From: JAEUQQ01 sp963697285
GTDB taxonomy: Bacteria; Acidobacteriota; Vicinamibacteria; Vicinamibacterales; JAFNAJ01
Direction of reading: 5' to 3'
Assembly (NCBI GenBank): GCA_963697285.1
Contig: CAVONI010000011.1
Span: 1,240,001 to 1,304,000, forward strand
Length of the DNA stretch: 64,000 nucleotides
Shown: piece after piece, positions 46,191 to 54,411 of the stretch
Layout of the letters: every line of letters begins with the position of its first letter
How positions within the stretch are numbered: position 1 is the stretch's first letter
Notes under the pieces: generated by a model
Seen by the model: only the letters and a program-made list of their open reading frames with translations
Databases searched by the model: none
What the model was told of the DNA's origin: nothing
Position numbers and translations under genes: made by a program

Positions 46191-46811
46191 TCAGTTGGAT
46201 CGGGCAATGCCTCGGCGGAGCCTGAGGCCGACGAGCCCGAGGCCGACGAGAATGAGCGACGCAGGTTCCGGTATCGCTTCAATCGCGACGTTGTCCAGGT
46301 GCGGATAACTCCACGGGGGATTCGGCAGCAAATCCCTGTTCTCGAACCGAATGACCGTGGATGCCCCGGAGGCGACGAAGCCCAGTGTCTGCGTGGTCCA
46401 GTTCGTGGTCCCCGCAAACAGCGTCAGGGGGTTCCCGTCAATACCGACACCCAACGAACTGGTGCCGGGCGGCTGGTACGACGCCAGCAGGAAACTGAGC
46501 ATGTACGCCTGCCCCGCCACCGTCGGGATCGACCGCTGAATGTAGTTCCCCGTGATCTCCAACTGGATCGACTGCGCCCCTGCTCCGATGCTCTGCAGGT
46601 TGCCTGGGTGGTAGCTGCCGTTGAAATGGACGACGCCCGTACTGGTCGTCCACGCCCAGCCCGGGTCGCCCGTGGCTCGATACTCCCAGCCATTCACACC
46701 CGTGACAATGGGTGCTTCAAAGTCATCGATCATGATGATAGCTGCGCTCGCGGGCGGCGCCGCGAAGGCCCAGCACAGCACGGCCACGCCAACGAGTTTT
46801 CTGGAGTCCAT
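46191..46811 (-). CDS. PEP-CTERM sorting-domain protein
   Basis: 206 aa from the ATG at 46811 (GAGGAG upstream). Signal peptide about residues 1-23 (VAVLCWAFAAPPASA). The mature part starts AIIMIDDFEAPIVTGVNGWEY, a beta-sandwich of the type common in such proteins. The C-terminus holds the sorting signal: PEPASLILVGLGLVGLRLRRG, i.e. PEP motif, hydrophobic helix and basic end. Exosortase recognises and processes this tail so that the protein reaches the cell surface or exopolysaccharide. No exosortase gene is in the window. Confidence 0.9.
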   Translation of the reverse strand: MDSRKLVGVAVLCWAFAAPPASAAIIMIDDFEAPIVTGVNGWEYRATGDPGWAWTTSTGVVHFNGSYHPGNLQSIGAGAQSIQLEITGNYIQRSIPTVAGQAYMLSFLLASYQPPGTSSLGVGIDGNPLTLFAGTTNWTTQTLGFVASGASTVIRFENRDLLPNPPWSYPHLDNVAIEAIPEPASLILVGLGLVGLRLRRGIARSN

Positions 46812-47018
46812 AGGCCCTGCGCTCCTCACTCTTTCGCGAACTCGATTGCCCACCGAGACAGGCAGCGGAACGACGCGACCCGCGCGGGCTCGGGGCTCAG
46901 CCCGAGCACGCCCCAGTCGAGGCGCGACGCCCGTTACGCAGACACAACCAACTGGAAACTAGCAATACTCACACCATGGCGAGGAACCCAGGTGACCCTC
47001 CAGATACATCCAGGGTGT

Positions 47019-47357
47019 TCACAGACAACTATCTGAACTGACACGAGTAACGTCTACCGGCGTGTCTTGCGATGAGCGATCCGGCCAGATCCGGCGAGCC
47101 GAATAGACCTCGCGCAAGGCGACTTTTTGCCCGGGCCCCGGCGACTGGCCGCGGCCCATCCGGTAGCAGGTGTTGGCATCACGACTCCACACGCCGGCTC
47201 CCAGTCCGTACAGCGTGTCGTTGGCGATCGCCAGCGCATCGTCGAAGTCCGTGAACCGCGTCACCGAGACGACGGGCCCGAAGATCTCCTCCTGGAAGAT
47301 GCGCATGCGATTGTGCCCTTCGAAGATCGTCGGCTGGATGTAGTAACCATCCTTCAA
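47019..47357 (-). pseudogene. Aldehyde dehydrogenase fragment
   Basis: Residues 1-70 match the C-terminal third of NAD-dependent aldehyde dehydrogenases: DGYYIQPTIFEGHNRM, QEEIFGPVVSVTRF, ALAIANDTLYGLGAGVW, and RMGRG at 47148. The catalytic Cys and Glu regions upstream are absent and the sequence after RMGRG (QSPGPGQKVALREV) is unrelated, replacing the usual VWTNCY segment. So this is a relic cut at both ends. It lies next to a repeat that looks like an insertion-element end, suggesting that a mobile element broke or carried the gene. Confidence 0.75.
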
Positions 47358-47518
47358 CTCGCCAGGATGGACCTGTCAACGGCCTCCTTCGCGAAAGGAC
47401 GCGTGCTGCTGGTGTGACAGCCTGCACGCGCGCACGGCGCCTGCAGGGCTTTTCGACAGAAGGTGTGAGTACCCATCCGTCACGCGGCGTTGACAAGGTC
47501 TGTCATCGGGCTTGTCAA

Positions 47519-47564
47519 CGCTCGTTAGAAATGTCCCCGGGCTTCGCTCGTTAGAAATGTCCCC
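47519..47564. mobile_element. Insertion-element end relic: two 20-bp direct repeats
   Basis: CGCTCGTTAGAAATGTCCCC occurs twice (47519-47538 and 47545-47564), 26 bp apart start to start. GAAATGTCCCC-type sequences resemble the termini of several insertion sequences. No transposase is present. With the truncated dehydrogenase beside it, this is best read as the scar of a lost element. Confidence 0.5.
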
Positions 47565-47641
47565 TGTGTCTTTGTTGTCCTGTCGAGGCCGCCGAGCAGG
47601 CCCCCACCCAGGGGCGGGGCCCGCGCAGGCGGCCGGAGGAC

Positions 47642-47647
47642 TACAAT
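47642..47647 (+). promoter_or_regulatory. Possible -10 element close to the HtrA-like start
   Basis: TACAAT ends nine bases before the ATG at 47657. No ribosome-binding site separates them, so a leaderless or very short-leader transcript is possible. A similar TACAAT lies at 49697-49702 before the gene at 49709. Confidence 0.35.
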
Positions 47648-47656
47648 GTCCTTGCC

Positions 47657-49354
47657 ATGCGCAGCATCGCCCGCGCGCTCGTGGCACTCACGGTTCTCGT
47701 CGGCGTCGCAGCCGACGCGACGGGAGCCGACCCCGCCGCAGCCACGGTGCTGATTCGGGTCCAGGGCGATGTCACCGTTGCCCTCGGTGCCGACGCGCGC
47801 GTGTGGCGACAGTCAGTCGAACGACGCGAGGTGCAGATCGCGACCGGGTCGGGATTCATCATCTCGCCTACCGGCTACATCCTGACCAACTCACACGTCC
47901 TGCGCGGTGGCAGACACAAGCTCCTGGTCGAGGGCCAGCCGGTCGACGTCACGCTGTCGGTCACGACCGTCTACGTGGTGATTGCCGCGCCGTCCGGCGA
48001 CACGAGCCCGCCACGCACCATCGAGGCGACCGTTGTCGCGGATGATCCCGAGGTCGATCTGGCGATCCTCAGCATCGCGGGCCAGGACCTGCCCGTCGCG
48101 CCAATTGGCGACACCATCGCACTGCAACGCGGCGACCCCGTGTGGGCCTGGGGATATCCCCTCGGCGACCGCCTGGCGGTCGAGAGCCCCGACGGCAGCG
48201 AGGTGCCGCCGGTGAGCGCATCAGCAGGCACGGTCGCCGTGCTCCGCGAGGGCGGCGCCGCCGGGCTCCCCGCCACGGTGCCCTACGTGCAGTTCACCGC
48301 CCCGATCAATCCCGGCAACAGCGGCGGCCCGCTCACGGACCGCGATGGCAACGTGGTGGGCGTCGTGCAGGCCAAGGTTCGCCAGGCCGAAGGCGTGGCG
48401 TTCGCGATCGCCATCGAGGAAGTGAAGCGCTTCCTCGAGCGAACGGGCATCGACGCCACGCTGCCTGTCGTGCGCCTCGCCCTCGGCCCCGCGTTCGATT
48501 TCGCAGACAAGGGCATCAGGATGCGGGTGCCCGTGGGGTTTGCCGATGTGTCGACGAGCCGCACCAGGATCGATAGCGCGTCTTCTCTCGCCCCGCTGCA
48601 GTTGACGGTCGATCGCGTCGCAACCCCGTGGGACGCTGTGCGCATGGAACGGGCGCTCCTCGAGGAATCTGCGTTCAGCAGCCGAACCTTCACGCGCCTG
48701 GCCGATCGGGTGCGCGGCGACCCCGCTCGCGCTCATGTCCGCATCGGCCTTGCCGCCCAGTTGGGCGAGAACGACAACGTGCGCATGCTCCATGCGCTCG
48801 TGGACACCGGCGAGGATGTGGTCGTGGCGCGCTACGTCGCATCCCCTGCGGATGTCGCGTACAACCTGTCGGTGTTGCGCGAGTCCTTGCTGTCGATCGA
48901 GGCCGTCACACTCGCCGCGCGCCCGGTCGCCGCAGCACTGAGCGTGCGGATGGTGCCGACCGCAGAGACCGTCAGCGCGCCTCCCGTCAATGTGCTGCCG
49001 GCCGACACGCTGATCGATGGAGCGGTGGCTGCTGGTTGCCGCGGGTTGGCCGCGCCGGAGCGATCGATCGTCGCGACGGCTGCGTCTGACTTCACGATCC
49101 GCTTCGTCGCGAGCCGGTGGCCAGCCGGCGCGAGTCCCGCCGACGTCGCGCGAGCATGCGTCGGGCCAACCGCCACACGTGGCACGCTGCGGGCGTCGAT
49201 GTTCGGACTCGACTGGGTTGGCGAGCGCGCCGTCGCCACCACGCCCGATGGTGCACCCGTGCTGCTCGAGGTGTGGGCCCCTGCGGCGAAGATCGCCGCG
49301 GCGCGCGAAGCGTTCCGTGCGTGGGAACGCGCCGTGTCGGCGCAACGGCCGTGA
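47657..49354 (+). CDS. Trypsin-like (HtrA/DegP-related) serine protease, secreted
   Basis: 565 aa. Signal peptide about residues 1-24. The protease domain has the catalytic triad H80 (YILTNSHVL), D134 (DDPEVDLAIL) and S222 (INPGNSGGPL), as in HtrA/DegP. There is no recognisable PDZ domain; instead about 290 residues follow that are unassigned and contain two cysteines near 450-510. It is probably periplasmic or extracellular, dealing with damaged proteins or processing others. It stands alone on its strand after the insertion-element scar. No ribosome-binding site is seen. Confidence 0.85.
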   Translation: MRSIARALVALTVLVGVAADATGADPAAATVLIRVQGDVTVALGADARVWRQSVERREVQIATGSGFIISPTGYILTNSHVLRGGRHKLLVEGQPVDVTLSVTTVYVVIAAPSGDTSPPRTIEATVVADDPEVDLAILSIAGQDLPVAPIGDTIALQRGDPVWAWGYPLGDRLAVESPDGSEVPPVSASAGTVAVLREGGAAGLPATVPYVQFTAPINPGNSGGPLTDRDGNVVGVVQAKVRQAEGVAFAIAIEEVKRFLERTGIDATLPVVRLALGPAFDFADKGIRMRVPVGFADVSTSRTRIDSASSLAPLQLTVDRVATPWDAVRMERALLEESAFSSRTFTRLADRVRGDPARAHVRIGLAAQLGENDNVRMLHALVDTGEDVVVARYVASPADVAYNLSVLRESLLSIEAVTLAARPVAAALSVRMVPTAETVSAPPVNVLPADTLIDGAVAAGCRGLAAPERSIVATAASDFTIRFVASRWPAGASPADVARACVGPTATRGTLRASMFGLDWVGERAVATTPDGAPVLLEVWAPAAKIAAAREAFRAWERAVSAQRP

Positions 49355-49708
49355 GACGCCCACGCGCCGCCCGACCTTCTGTTGACCCAACATGTCGCTG
49401 CGACCGCACCAGCGGCAGGCAGGGATCGAGCGAGCATGTCGCCTCACCCGCCGGCGGAAGGAGCAAGGGACCATGAACGCCACGGTGTTGCGCGATGCGC
49501 GGCAGCGTGTCGGCGGGAGCAGGCGCGTGTTCACGGCCCGCAGCGGTGGGCGTCACGGCCTCGCGTCGATGACGATCGCGCACTCGAGTTCCTGAAACGC
49601 CCGCACTCCTGATCGAAGGCACCCCGGCGACGACGGGCCACGACGCCATGGGTGCGACCATCCGACCCGCGCGCGTGCGCCCGCGGCTGACCGACCTACA
49701 ATGCCCGG
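49355..49708. other. Intergenic region, no gene recognised
   Basis: 354 bp between two + strand genes. A 40-codon frame at 49473-49595 has AGGAG before its ATG (MNATVLRDARQRVGG) but an Arg/Ser-rich composition typical of out-of-frame GC-rich DNA, so it was not called. A TACAAT hexamer at 49697-49702 may be the -10 of the next gene. Confidence 0.35.
49697..49702 (+). promoter_or_regulatory. Possible -10 element; leaderless start for the gene at 49709
   Basis: TACAAT ends six bases before the ATG at 49709, which is where transcription would begin. No ribosome-binding site is present. No clear -35 hexamer. Confidence 0.35.
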
Positions 49709-50956
49709 ATGCTCAACATCCGCCTGCCGCGGCATTCCAGTCTGCTGGTCGTCGCGCTGGTGGCCGGCGCGGCCGCCGTACTTCCGGCGTCGGCACAAAC
49801 GCGGCGGCTCCCCGACGCGCCCGGCACGTGGAAGGCGTGGAAGCCCCTCACCGCCATCGCGAGCGCCAGGGAGTCGCAGGCGGCCACGCCCGCGCTCGTC
49901 AAGGCGTTCGAAGCCGAGTTGCTGGCGCTCAAGGCCATCCTCGAACGCGCACCGGGTGTCGCGTCGCCGGTGGGCTTCAGCGTGGAGACGTGGGGATACC
50001 TGGCAGGCTACCGCGTGGCCGAACACGCGCCCGGTCAGCCACCAGTCGGCGGGTTGCCACTCGCCGGCGGACTCACGTTCGGTGCGTTTCCCATCTTCGA
50101 GTACGAGCGGAACGGCAAGGTCGTTCGCCAGGACACCGGCGAGACCGCGCTCCAGCAGTTCCTGGTGAACGAGATCCGACCGGGTCTCATCGATCGCGGC
50201 AACGTCCTCGAATGGGGCCCTGTGGATCGCGATGCGTTCCTGCAGCCAATGCCGCAGGGCGAGATCGCCGGTCTGCCCCGCTACGGCGACGGTCTGGTGA
50301 TCGCGCGAGACCCAGCGGCGTTGTGGGCGCCGCTCTCGCTCGGCGCAGCGCTCGAGCTGGTGGTCGCGGCCAGGCAACTCGAGGTGGGCAACTTCGAACA
50401 GAGCGTGAAGAACTACACCGCGCGGCTGGCCGTGGTCCGTGATCCTGCGTGGAGAGCGAAGCGCCTGACGGAGGCGCAGCAGGCCGCCGCGACGATGCCC
50501 GATCCGCAAGGCTTCGTACGGGACATCGAGGCGGCGGTGCGCATCGAGGAGGAATCGCTGGTGACCGAACTGAGCCCGACCGCGGGCACAGGCAAGGGAC
50601 TGCTCGACGCGCAGCGCGCCCTCGGCGCGGTGACCGACTGGATCGCCGAACTCTCGCCGGCCGAACGGGCCGCCCCTGCGTGCTACGCGGAGAAGGCCGC
50701 CACGCTGCGCGGCAAGTTCCGCGAGGCGCCCACGGGAGGATGTCACCCCCTCGTGCGGCCGAACTACGCCTACTTCGACAAGACGCTGCCGCGGTCGGCG
50801 CCACAGGTGGTCATCATCACCCCGATCACCCGCTGCTTCGACATCGCGAACAAGTACAACAGCGACGCGCACTCATCGTCGCCCGCCGGGTGCCGGGCCA
50901 ATCGCGCGTTGATCGAGACGCTCGACAAGGACGCCCTGCGCGCGTGGGTACGCTGA
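49709..50956 (+). CDS. Secreted protein of unknown function
   Basis: 415 aa, not recognised. Signal peptide about residues 1-29 (LLVVALVAGAAAVLPASAQT). The mature protein is mostly helical, with Ala/Glu-rich stretches, and contains four cysteines in its last third (PACYAEK, GGCHPL, TRCFDI, AGCRAN), which may form two disulfides. No metal-binding or catalytic motif was seen. The gene appears alone, with a possible leaderless start. Periplasmic location is inferred from the signal. Confidence 0.6.
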   Translation: MLNIRLPRHSSLLVVALVAGAAAVLPASAQTRRLPDAPGTWKAWKPLTAIASARESQAATPALVKAFEAELLALKAILERAPGVASPVGFSVETWGYLAGYRVAEHAPGQPPVGGLPLAGGLTFGAFPIFEYERNGKVVRQDTGETALQQFLVNEIRPGLIDRGNVLEWGPVDRDAFLQPMPQGEIAGLPRYGDGLVIARDPAALWAPLSLGAALELVVAARQLEVGNFEQSVKNYTARLAVVRDPAWRAKRLTEAQQAAATMPDPQGFVRDIEAAVRIEEESLVTELSPTAGTGKGLLDAQRALGAVTDWIAELSPAERAAPACYAEKAATLRGKFREAPTGGCHPLVRPNYAYFDKTLPRSAPQVVIITPITRCFDIANKYNSDAHSSSPAGCRANRALIETLDKDALRAWVR

Positions 50957-51018
50957 GGGCACCGAACTGCTGGCCCGATCGAATACACACGGGGTTTCCG
51001 AACGGAATCGTCGGTGCG

Positions 51019-51447
51019 TTACGGAGCCTCGCCGACGCACAGCGCTGCGGCGATGCCATCGCTGACCTTCGCCGCGATCTGACGATCGGTCATCCTGTCG
51101 GCGGATTCGAACCCCACGATGTGCCCACCGCGGTTCGCGTTCTCAAGTCGCCGCTTCAGTTCTCCCTTGGCCTCACCGGGCCCGAAGATGAAGATGCGGT
51201 CGGCGCCGTGAAGGGCCGCAATCACCTTGTCGTAGTAAGTCGCGAGGTGCCCCTGAAACCGGTTCTCCTGCCGATCGTCTGCTGGAACCAGCTGTGCCTC
51301 GAAAGGGGTCAGGCTGCGAATCCCCCCGATGCGGCCCGGTTGCTTGTCGACGCCCGAGTCGATGTAGCTCGTGATCGCCGCCTGATCTGAGACGGTGACG
51401 ATGACCGCCTTCCGGTGGTCGATCCACAACCCCACTGCGCTGCCCAT
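51019..51447 (-). CDS. Conserved 142-aa protein of unknown function
   Basis: GGGGAGG lies nine bases upstream of the ATG at 51447. The sequence has a recognisable conserved pattern that I recall from many proteobacterial and acidobacterial hypotheticals: GLWIDHRKAVIV at the start, then VPADDRQENRFQGHLATYYDKVI, RIFIFGPGEAKGELKRRLE and ADRMTDRQIAAKV at the end. No signal peptide or membrane segment, so cytoplasmic. The alternating strand-helix pattern suggests a release-factor-like or ribonuclease-H-like fold, but this is a guess. No operon partner. Confidence 0.65.
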   Translation of the reverse strand: MGSAVGLWIDHRKAVIVTVSDQAAITSYIDSGVDKQPGRIGGIRSLTPFEAQLVPADDRQENRFQGHLATYYDKVIAALHGADRIFIFGPGEAKGELKRRLENANRGGHIVGFESADRMTDRQIAAKVSDGIAAALCVGEAP

Positions 51448-51648
51448 CGGTGTGTCCTCCCCGTGTCAGGCCCTGTGGGGCGACGTGCGCCGATGGATCC
51501 GGTCACGAACGGCGTGTCACTTCCTCAGGTGTCCGACGAGAGCAGCATGCGCGCCGCGTGACGAGACCGTCTGTTCACTTGAGCACATGGCGCCGCTGAG
51601 GGCAGCCCGTTGGCCGTCTCGAAGAGGTCAGGGCCCGTCGCCGGTCGA

Positions 51649-52941
51649 TCACCGCCCCGCGCGCCGGCCGGCCCTGGCGATCAGTGCTTCGAGATACCTC
51701 GACCGGAGTTGCCGCGACGCCAGCGCCTGCTTCAGCGGCGGCAGGTTGAGGATGGTGCCCAGGATCGCCGCCATCGCCCGGTGGCTCGCAAACGCCTGGT
51801 TGTCGAAGATCAGGTGCTGCAGGTCGCCACGCTCGATCGCCATGACGACGATGCGGTGGGTCGAGTTGAGGGGCGTGATGACCCGCTGCGCGCGTGGCGT
51901 CAGGCTGAGCGCGTCTCGTTGACACACGCCGACGCACACGCCGCATCCCAGGCACGCGTCGGTGTCGAGATGTGCCAGCTTCTTCTTCACACGGGCGGGA
52001 TCGTGCGCCGACACCAGGCTCATCGCATCGACCGGACAGGCCGACACGCACTTGCCGCAGCCGTTGCACGCATCTGCCGTGACCGCGGGGAGGTAGTTGG
52101 TGGTGTGCACGGGGTGCAGGAACCCGAACCGCCGTGCCGCGATCATCGCCTCGCAGCAGCAGCCGCAGCAGTTGCAGATGAAGTTCACGCCCTCGCGGAC
52201 GTTCTCGCCGAACTGCACCAGGTGCCGGCCCCGCGCCTCGTCGAGCAGGTCGACGCATTCCTCGGCCCCGACCCGCCGTGCGAACCCGTGCTTGACGAGC
52301 GACGCAGCCGCCGTCCCGAACGTCATGCAGATGTCCATCGGGGCGTCGCACGCACGTCCGACATGCACCATCTTGTGACGGCAGTAGCACATCCCCACGC
52401 CGATCGTCGTCGCCGTCCTGGCGATGTGGCTGGCGCGCTCGTGATCGAGCACGTGGAGGGCGGGACCGGTGGGCAGCGCGGGCTCGTGCACGAAGACCCG
52501 GCCAAGCTGCGTCTCGCCCCGCGTGAAGAGCGACTTGATGAAGTCCTCCTCGACGTTCAGGTACTGGTAGAAGAGTTCCGCGAGCATGCGTTGATCGATG
52601 TCGCCGCGCACGCGCATCATCGAGAACTCGAAGAACCCCGCCATCGGCGGCGGCAGCACGTAGCGCTGCTGCCCGTGATCGTCCATGTCGAGCAGGACGG
52701 CCTTGCCGGCCAGCGTGTCGAGGGCCTTCTGCGCCTCCGCCTCTGGCATGCCCCACGCGCGGCTCGCCTCGGCGGCGGTGAACGGCTTGATCGGCAGGAG
52801 CGCGACCAGGCTCGCTTCACGCTCGGTGAAGAGCAGTTCGAGGATCCTGTAGAGGAGTTCCGACGGCGGCGCCCCTTGCGGAAAGCGGTTCAGGCGCTCG
52901 ACGAGCGCCGTATACGCGGCACGCGCGGTGAGATGGGCCAT
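51649..52941 (-). CDS. Fe-S protein with N-terminal winged-helix-like region and ferredoxin domain
   Basis: 430 aa. Residues 20-100 look like a winged helix (FTAAEASRAWGMPEAEAQKALDTL). A cysteine group follows (C185, C187, C198, C205), then the dense CNCCGCCC at 256-263, and two [4Fe-4S] ferredoxin motifs, CNGCGKCVSAC-P (292-303) and CLGCGVCVGVC (330-340). Proteins of this layout occur in anaerobes and environmental bacteria and are annotated only as 4Fe-4S proteins; they may transfer electrons or sense redox state. No signal peptide. Palindromic sites lie upstream at 53046-53089, suggesting specific regulation. No partner enzyme is adjacent. Confidence 0.8.
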   Translation of the reverse strand: MAHLTARAAYTALVERLNRFPQGAPPSELLYRILELLFTEREASLVALLPIKPFTAAEASRAWGMPEAEAQKALDTLAGKAVLLDMDDHGQQRYVLPPPMAGFFEFSMMRVRGDIDQRMLAELFYQYLNVEEDFIKSLFTRGETQLGRVFVHEPALPTGPALHVLDHERASHIARTATTIGVGMCYCRHKMVHVGRACDAPMDICMTFGTAAASLVKHGFARRVGAEECVDLLDEARGRHLVQFGENVREGVNFICNCCGCCCEAMIAARRFGFLHPVHTTNYLPAVTADACNGCGKCVSACPVDAMSLVSAHDPARVKKKLAHLDTDACLGCGVCVGVCQRDALSLTPRAQRVITPLNSTHRIVVMAIERGDLQHLIFDNQAFASHRAMAAILGTILNLPPLKQALASRQLRSRYLEALIARAGRRAGR

Positions 52942-53045
52942 GGCGGCACATGTCGCGATGCGGTCGCTTGTGCATCGACCGCACCGGAGCTTCGCGAGTC
53001 AGCCACCCCGAAGCTGACCGTGCGCCTAGATTACTCCCGAACATC

Positions 53046-53056
53046 ACTCCCGGAGT
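53046..53056. promoter_or_regulatory. ACTCCnGGAGT palindrome, distal copy for the Fe-S gene
   Basis: ATCACTCCCGGAGT, 105 bp upstream of the Fe-S protein start. Preceded by a degenerate half-site ATTACTCCC at 53030-53038. Same core as 53076-53086 and 42428-42438. Confidence 0.5.
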
Positions 53057-53072
53057 CTTCTCGGAGGCACAA

Positions 53073-53089
53073 ATCACTCCGGGAGTGAT
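53073..53089. promoter_or_regulatory. Perfect 17-bp palindrome upstream of the Fe-S gene
   Basis: ATCACTCCGGGAGTGAT: 8-bp arms around one base. Its centre is 30 bp from the neighbouring copy. It also lies just after the end of the alpha/beta hydrolase gene, but the lack of a T-run and the repeated copies favour an operator over a terminator. Confidence 0.55.
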
Positions 53090-53115
53090 CCTCGACGAGA
53101 CAGGCCGATGCAGGC

Positions 53116-54330
53116 TCACGCGGCCCGGGCGGCACGTGTCGACGGGCGTGTCGCGCGCCGCACGCGCGGCAGCGGGCTGCCACCGTTGAGATACGAGAAC
53201 AGTCGCGGCATCGGTGCGTGCCGCACCTCGGGATTCAGCAACTCGAACGGCGCGTCGGTGCCCTTGCCTCCGCGACGATGGCCGACCCGCTGTGCCCGTT
53301 CGACCGCACGCAGGTAGTGCTCGTTCAGCAGGTGCCCCCACGTGCCACGATGCACGTAGCGGGGACCGTCGATGTGTATGCCCCGCTCCGCGGCGTTGGG
53401 TGCCAGCATGCCCAGCCTCGCCACGACGTCGTACTCGTTGCCGAAGCTCTCGATCCATGGCAGGGGATCGTGCGCCTGGTCGTCGGTGCTGACGAAGGTC
53501 ATCGTGTTCGCGCAGTTCGCGAACGCATAGATCTCGAGTTTCTCCAGGTCGGCCTTCGTCACGGGCTCGAATTCCTCGAGCCTGATCGGCCAGTCGTGCG
53601 GCATCACGGGCACGATGCCGCGGGCTGCGCCGCGACGCGCCTGCCGTGGCGATCCCATCCGCAGGCTCTCCTGCAGCAGGCGCAGCACGACCGACATGAT
53701 GATCGTGCCCTGCGAGTGCGCCACGACGACGACCCGTTCCTTCTCGCTCTTCAGCGCATCGTAGATGGCCGGGAACGCCTTGTTGACGCTCTCGGTCGCC
53801 CGGTACCACTGCTTGCCGAGCGCACACTCGAACAGGTCGGCGATCCAGGAACCCGTCGAGTTCTGGATGATCGTGATGGGCCGGTGAAAGAGATCGGCCA
53901 GGTACGCGGCGTTCAGGTGGGCCACGCCGTCGTTGGTGAGGATGCCGTTGACGAGGAACCACGCTTCTCGCGGGTATGTCGTGTAGCTGCCCTGGTGATC
54001 CGGCCGCTGCAGGACGACGCTCGGCCGCCAGACCAGGCCGGTCAGCATCGGCGGCCCGAACGGAGGCGGCGTCGACGTCATCGCGGGCACCGTGGCCTGG
54101 ATCAGGAACCTCGCCGCGCGTTCGAGTTGCCACGCGTCGAGGATGTGGAACTCGGAATAGCGGTCGTGCGGCGGCAGCCAGGTCCAGGGGAGCCCGAGCA
54201 CCGAACTCGCGTAGAGCGGCGGCACGCTGACGAACGCGTCCGCAACGATGTTGATCAGGTCGCGCCATGCGTCGCGGCCGAACAATGACGGCCTGGGCAG
54301 GGCAGCAAGTGCGCCGAACGAGGTGTCCAC
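53116..54330 (-). CDS. Alpha/beta-hydrolase-fold protein without signal peptide
   Basis: 404 aa. The nucleophile elbow is VVVAHSQGTIIM (S206), with the oxyanion strand WFLVNGILTND at 124-134 before it, as in lipases/esterases. The first 120 residues are rich in Pro and aromatic residues and may form a cap. A catalytic His candidate lies in VHRGTWGHLLNEHY. No hydrophobic leader, so cytoplasmic or exported by another route. Hydrolases of this general kind act on lipids or esters; some are interbacterial effectors. No immunity-like gene was recognised next to it. The C-terminus is basic (RRATRPSTRAARAA). Confidence 0.65.
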   Translation of the reverse strand: MDTSFGALAALPRPSLFGRDAWRDLINIVADAFVSVPPLYASSVLGLPWTWLPPHDRYSEFHILDAWQLERAARFLIQATVPAMTSTPPPFGPPMLTGLVWRPSVVLQRPDHQGSYTTYPREAWFLVNGILTNDGVAHLNAAYLADLFHRPITIIQNSTGSWIADLFECALGKQWYRATESVNKAFPAIYDALKSEKERVVVVAHSQGTIIMSVVLRLLQESLRMGSPRQARRGAARGIVPVMPHDWPIRLEEFEPVTKADLEKLEIYAFANCANTMTFVSTDDQAHDPLPWIESFGNEYDVVARLGMLAPNAAERGIHIDGPRYVHRGTWGHLLNEHYLRAVERAQRVGHRRGGKGTDAPFELLNPEVRHAPMPRLFSYLNGGSPLPRVRRATRPSTRAARAA

Positions 54331-54411
54331 CTCCGCCTCTCGATCCGGGGGCGCTCTCGTGGACGATGCTACACCCGGCGGCAGGACAACGGGACGTGCC
54401 TCACCGGGACG

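Noticed and set aside
47519..47564. Start of a CRISPR array
   Set aside because: Only two 20-bp repeats with a 6-bp spacer and no further units.
49473..49595. A 40-codon small gene with AGGAG
   Set aside because: Arg/Ser-rich composition, no similarity and position in a gap with no neighbour; too weak to call.
53116..54330. A type VI secretion lipase effector
   Set aside because: No VgrG, PAAR, Hcp or immunity-like gene is adjacent; the fold alone is not enough.
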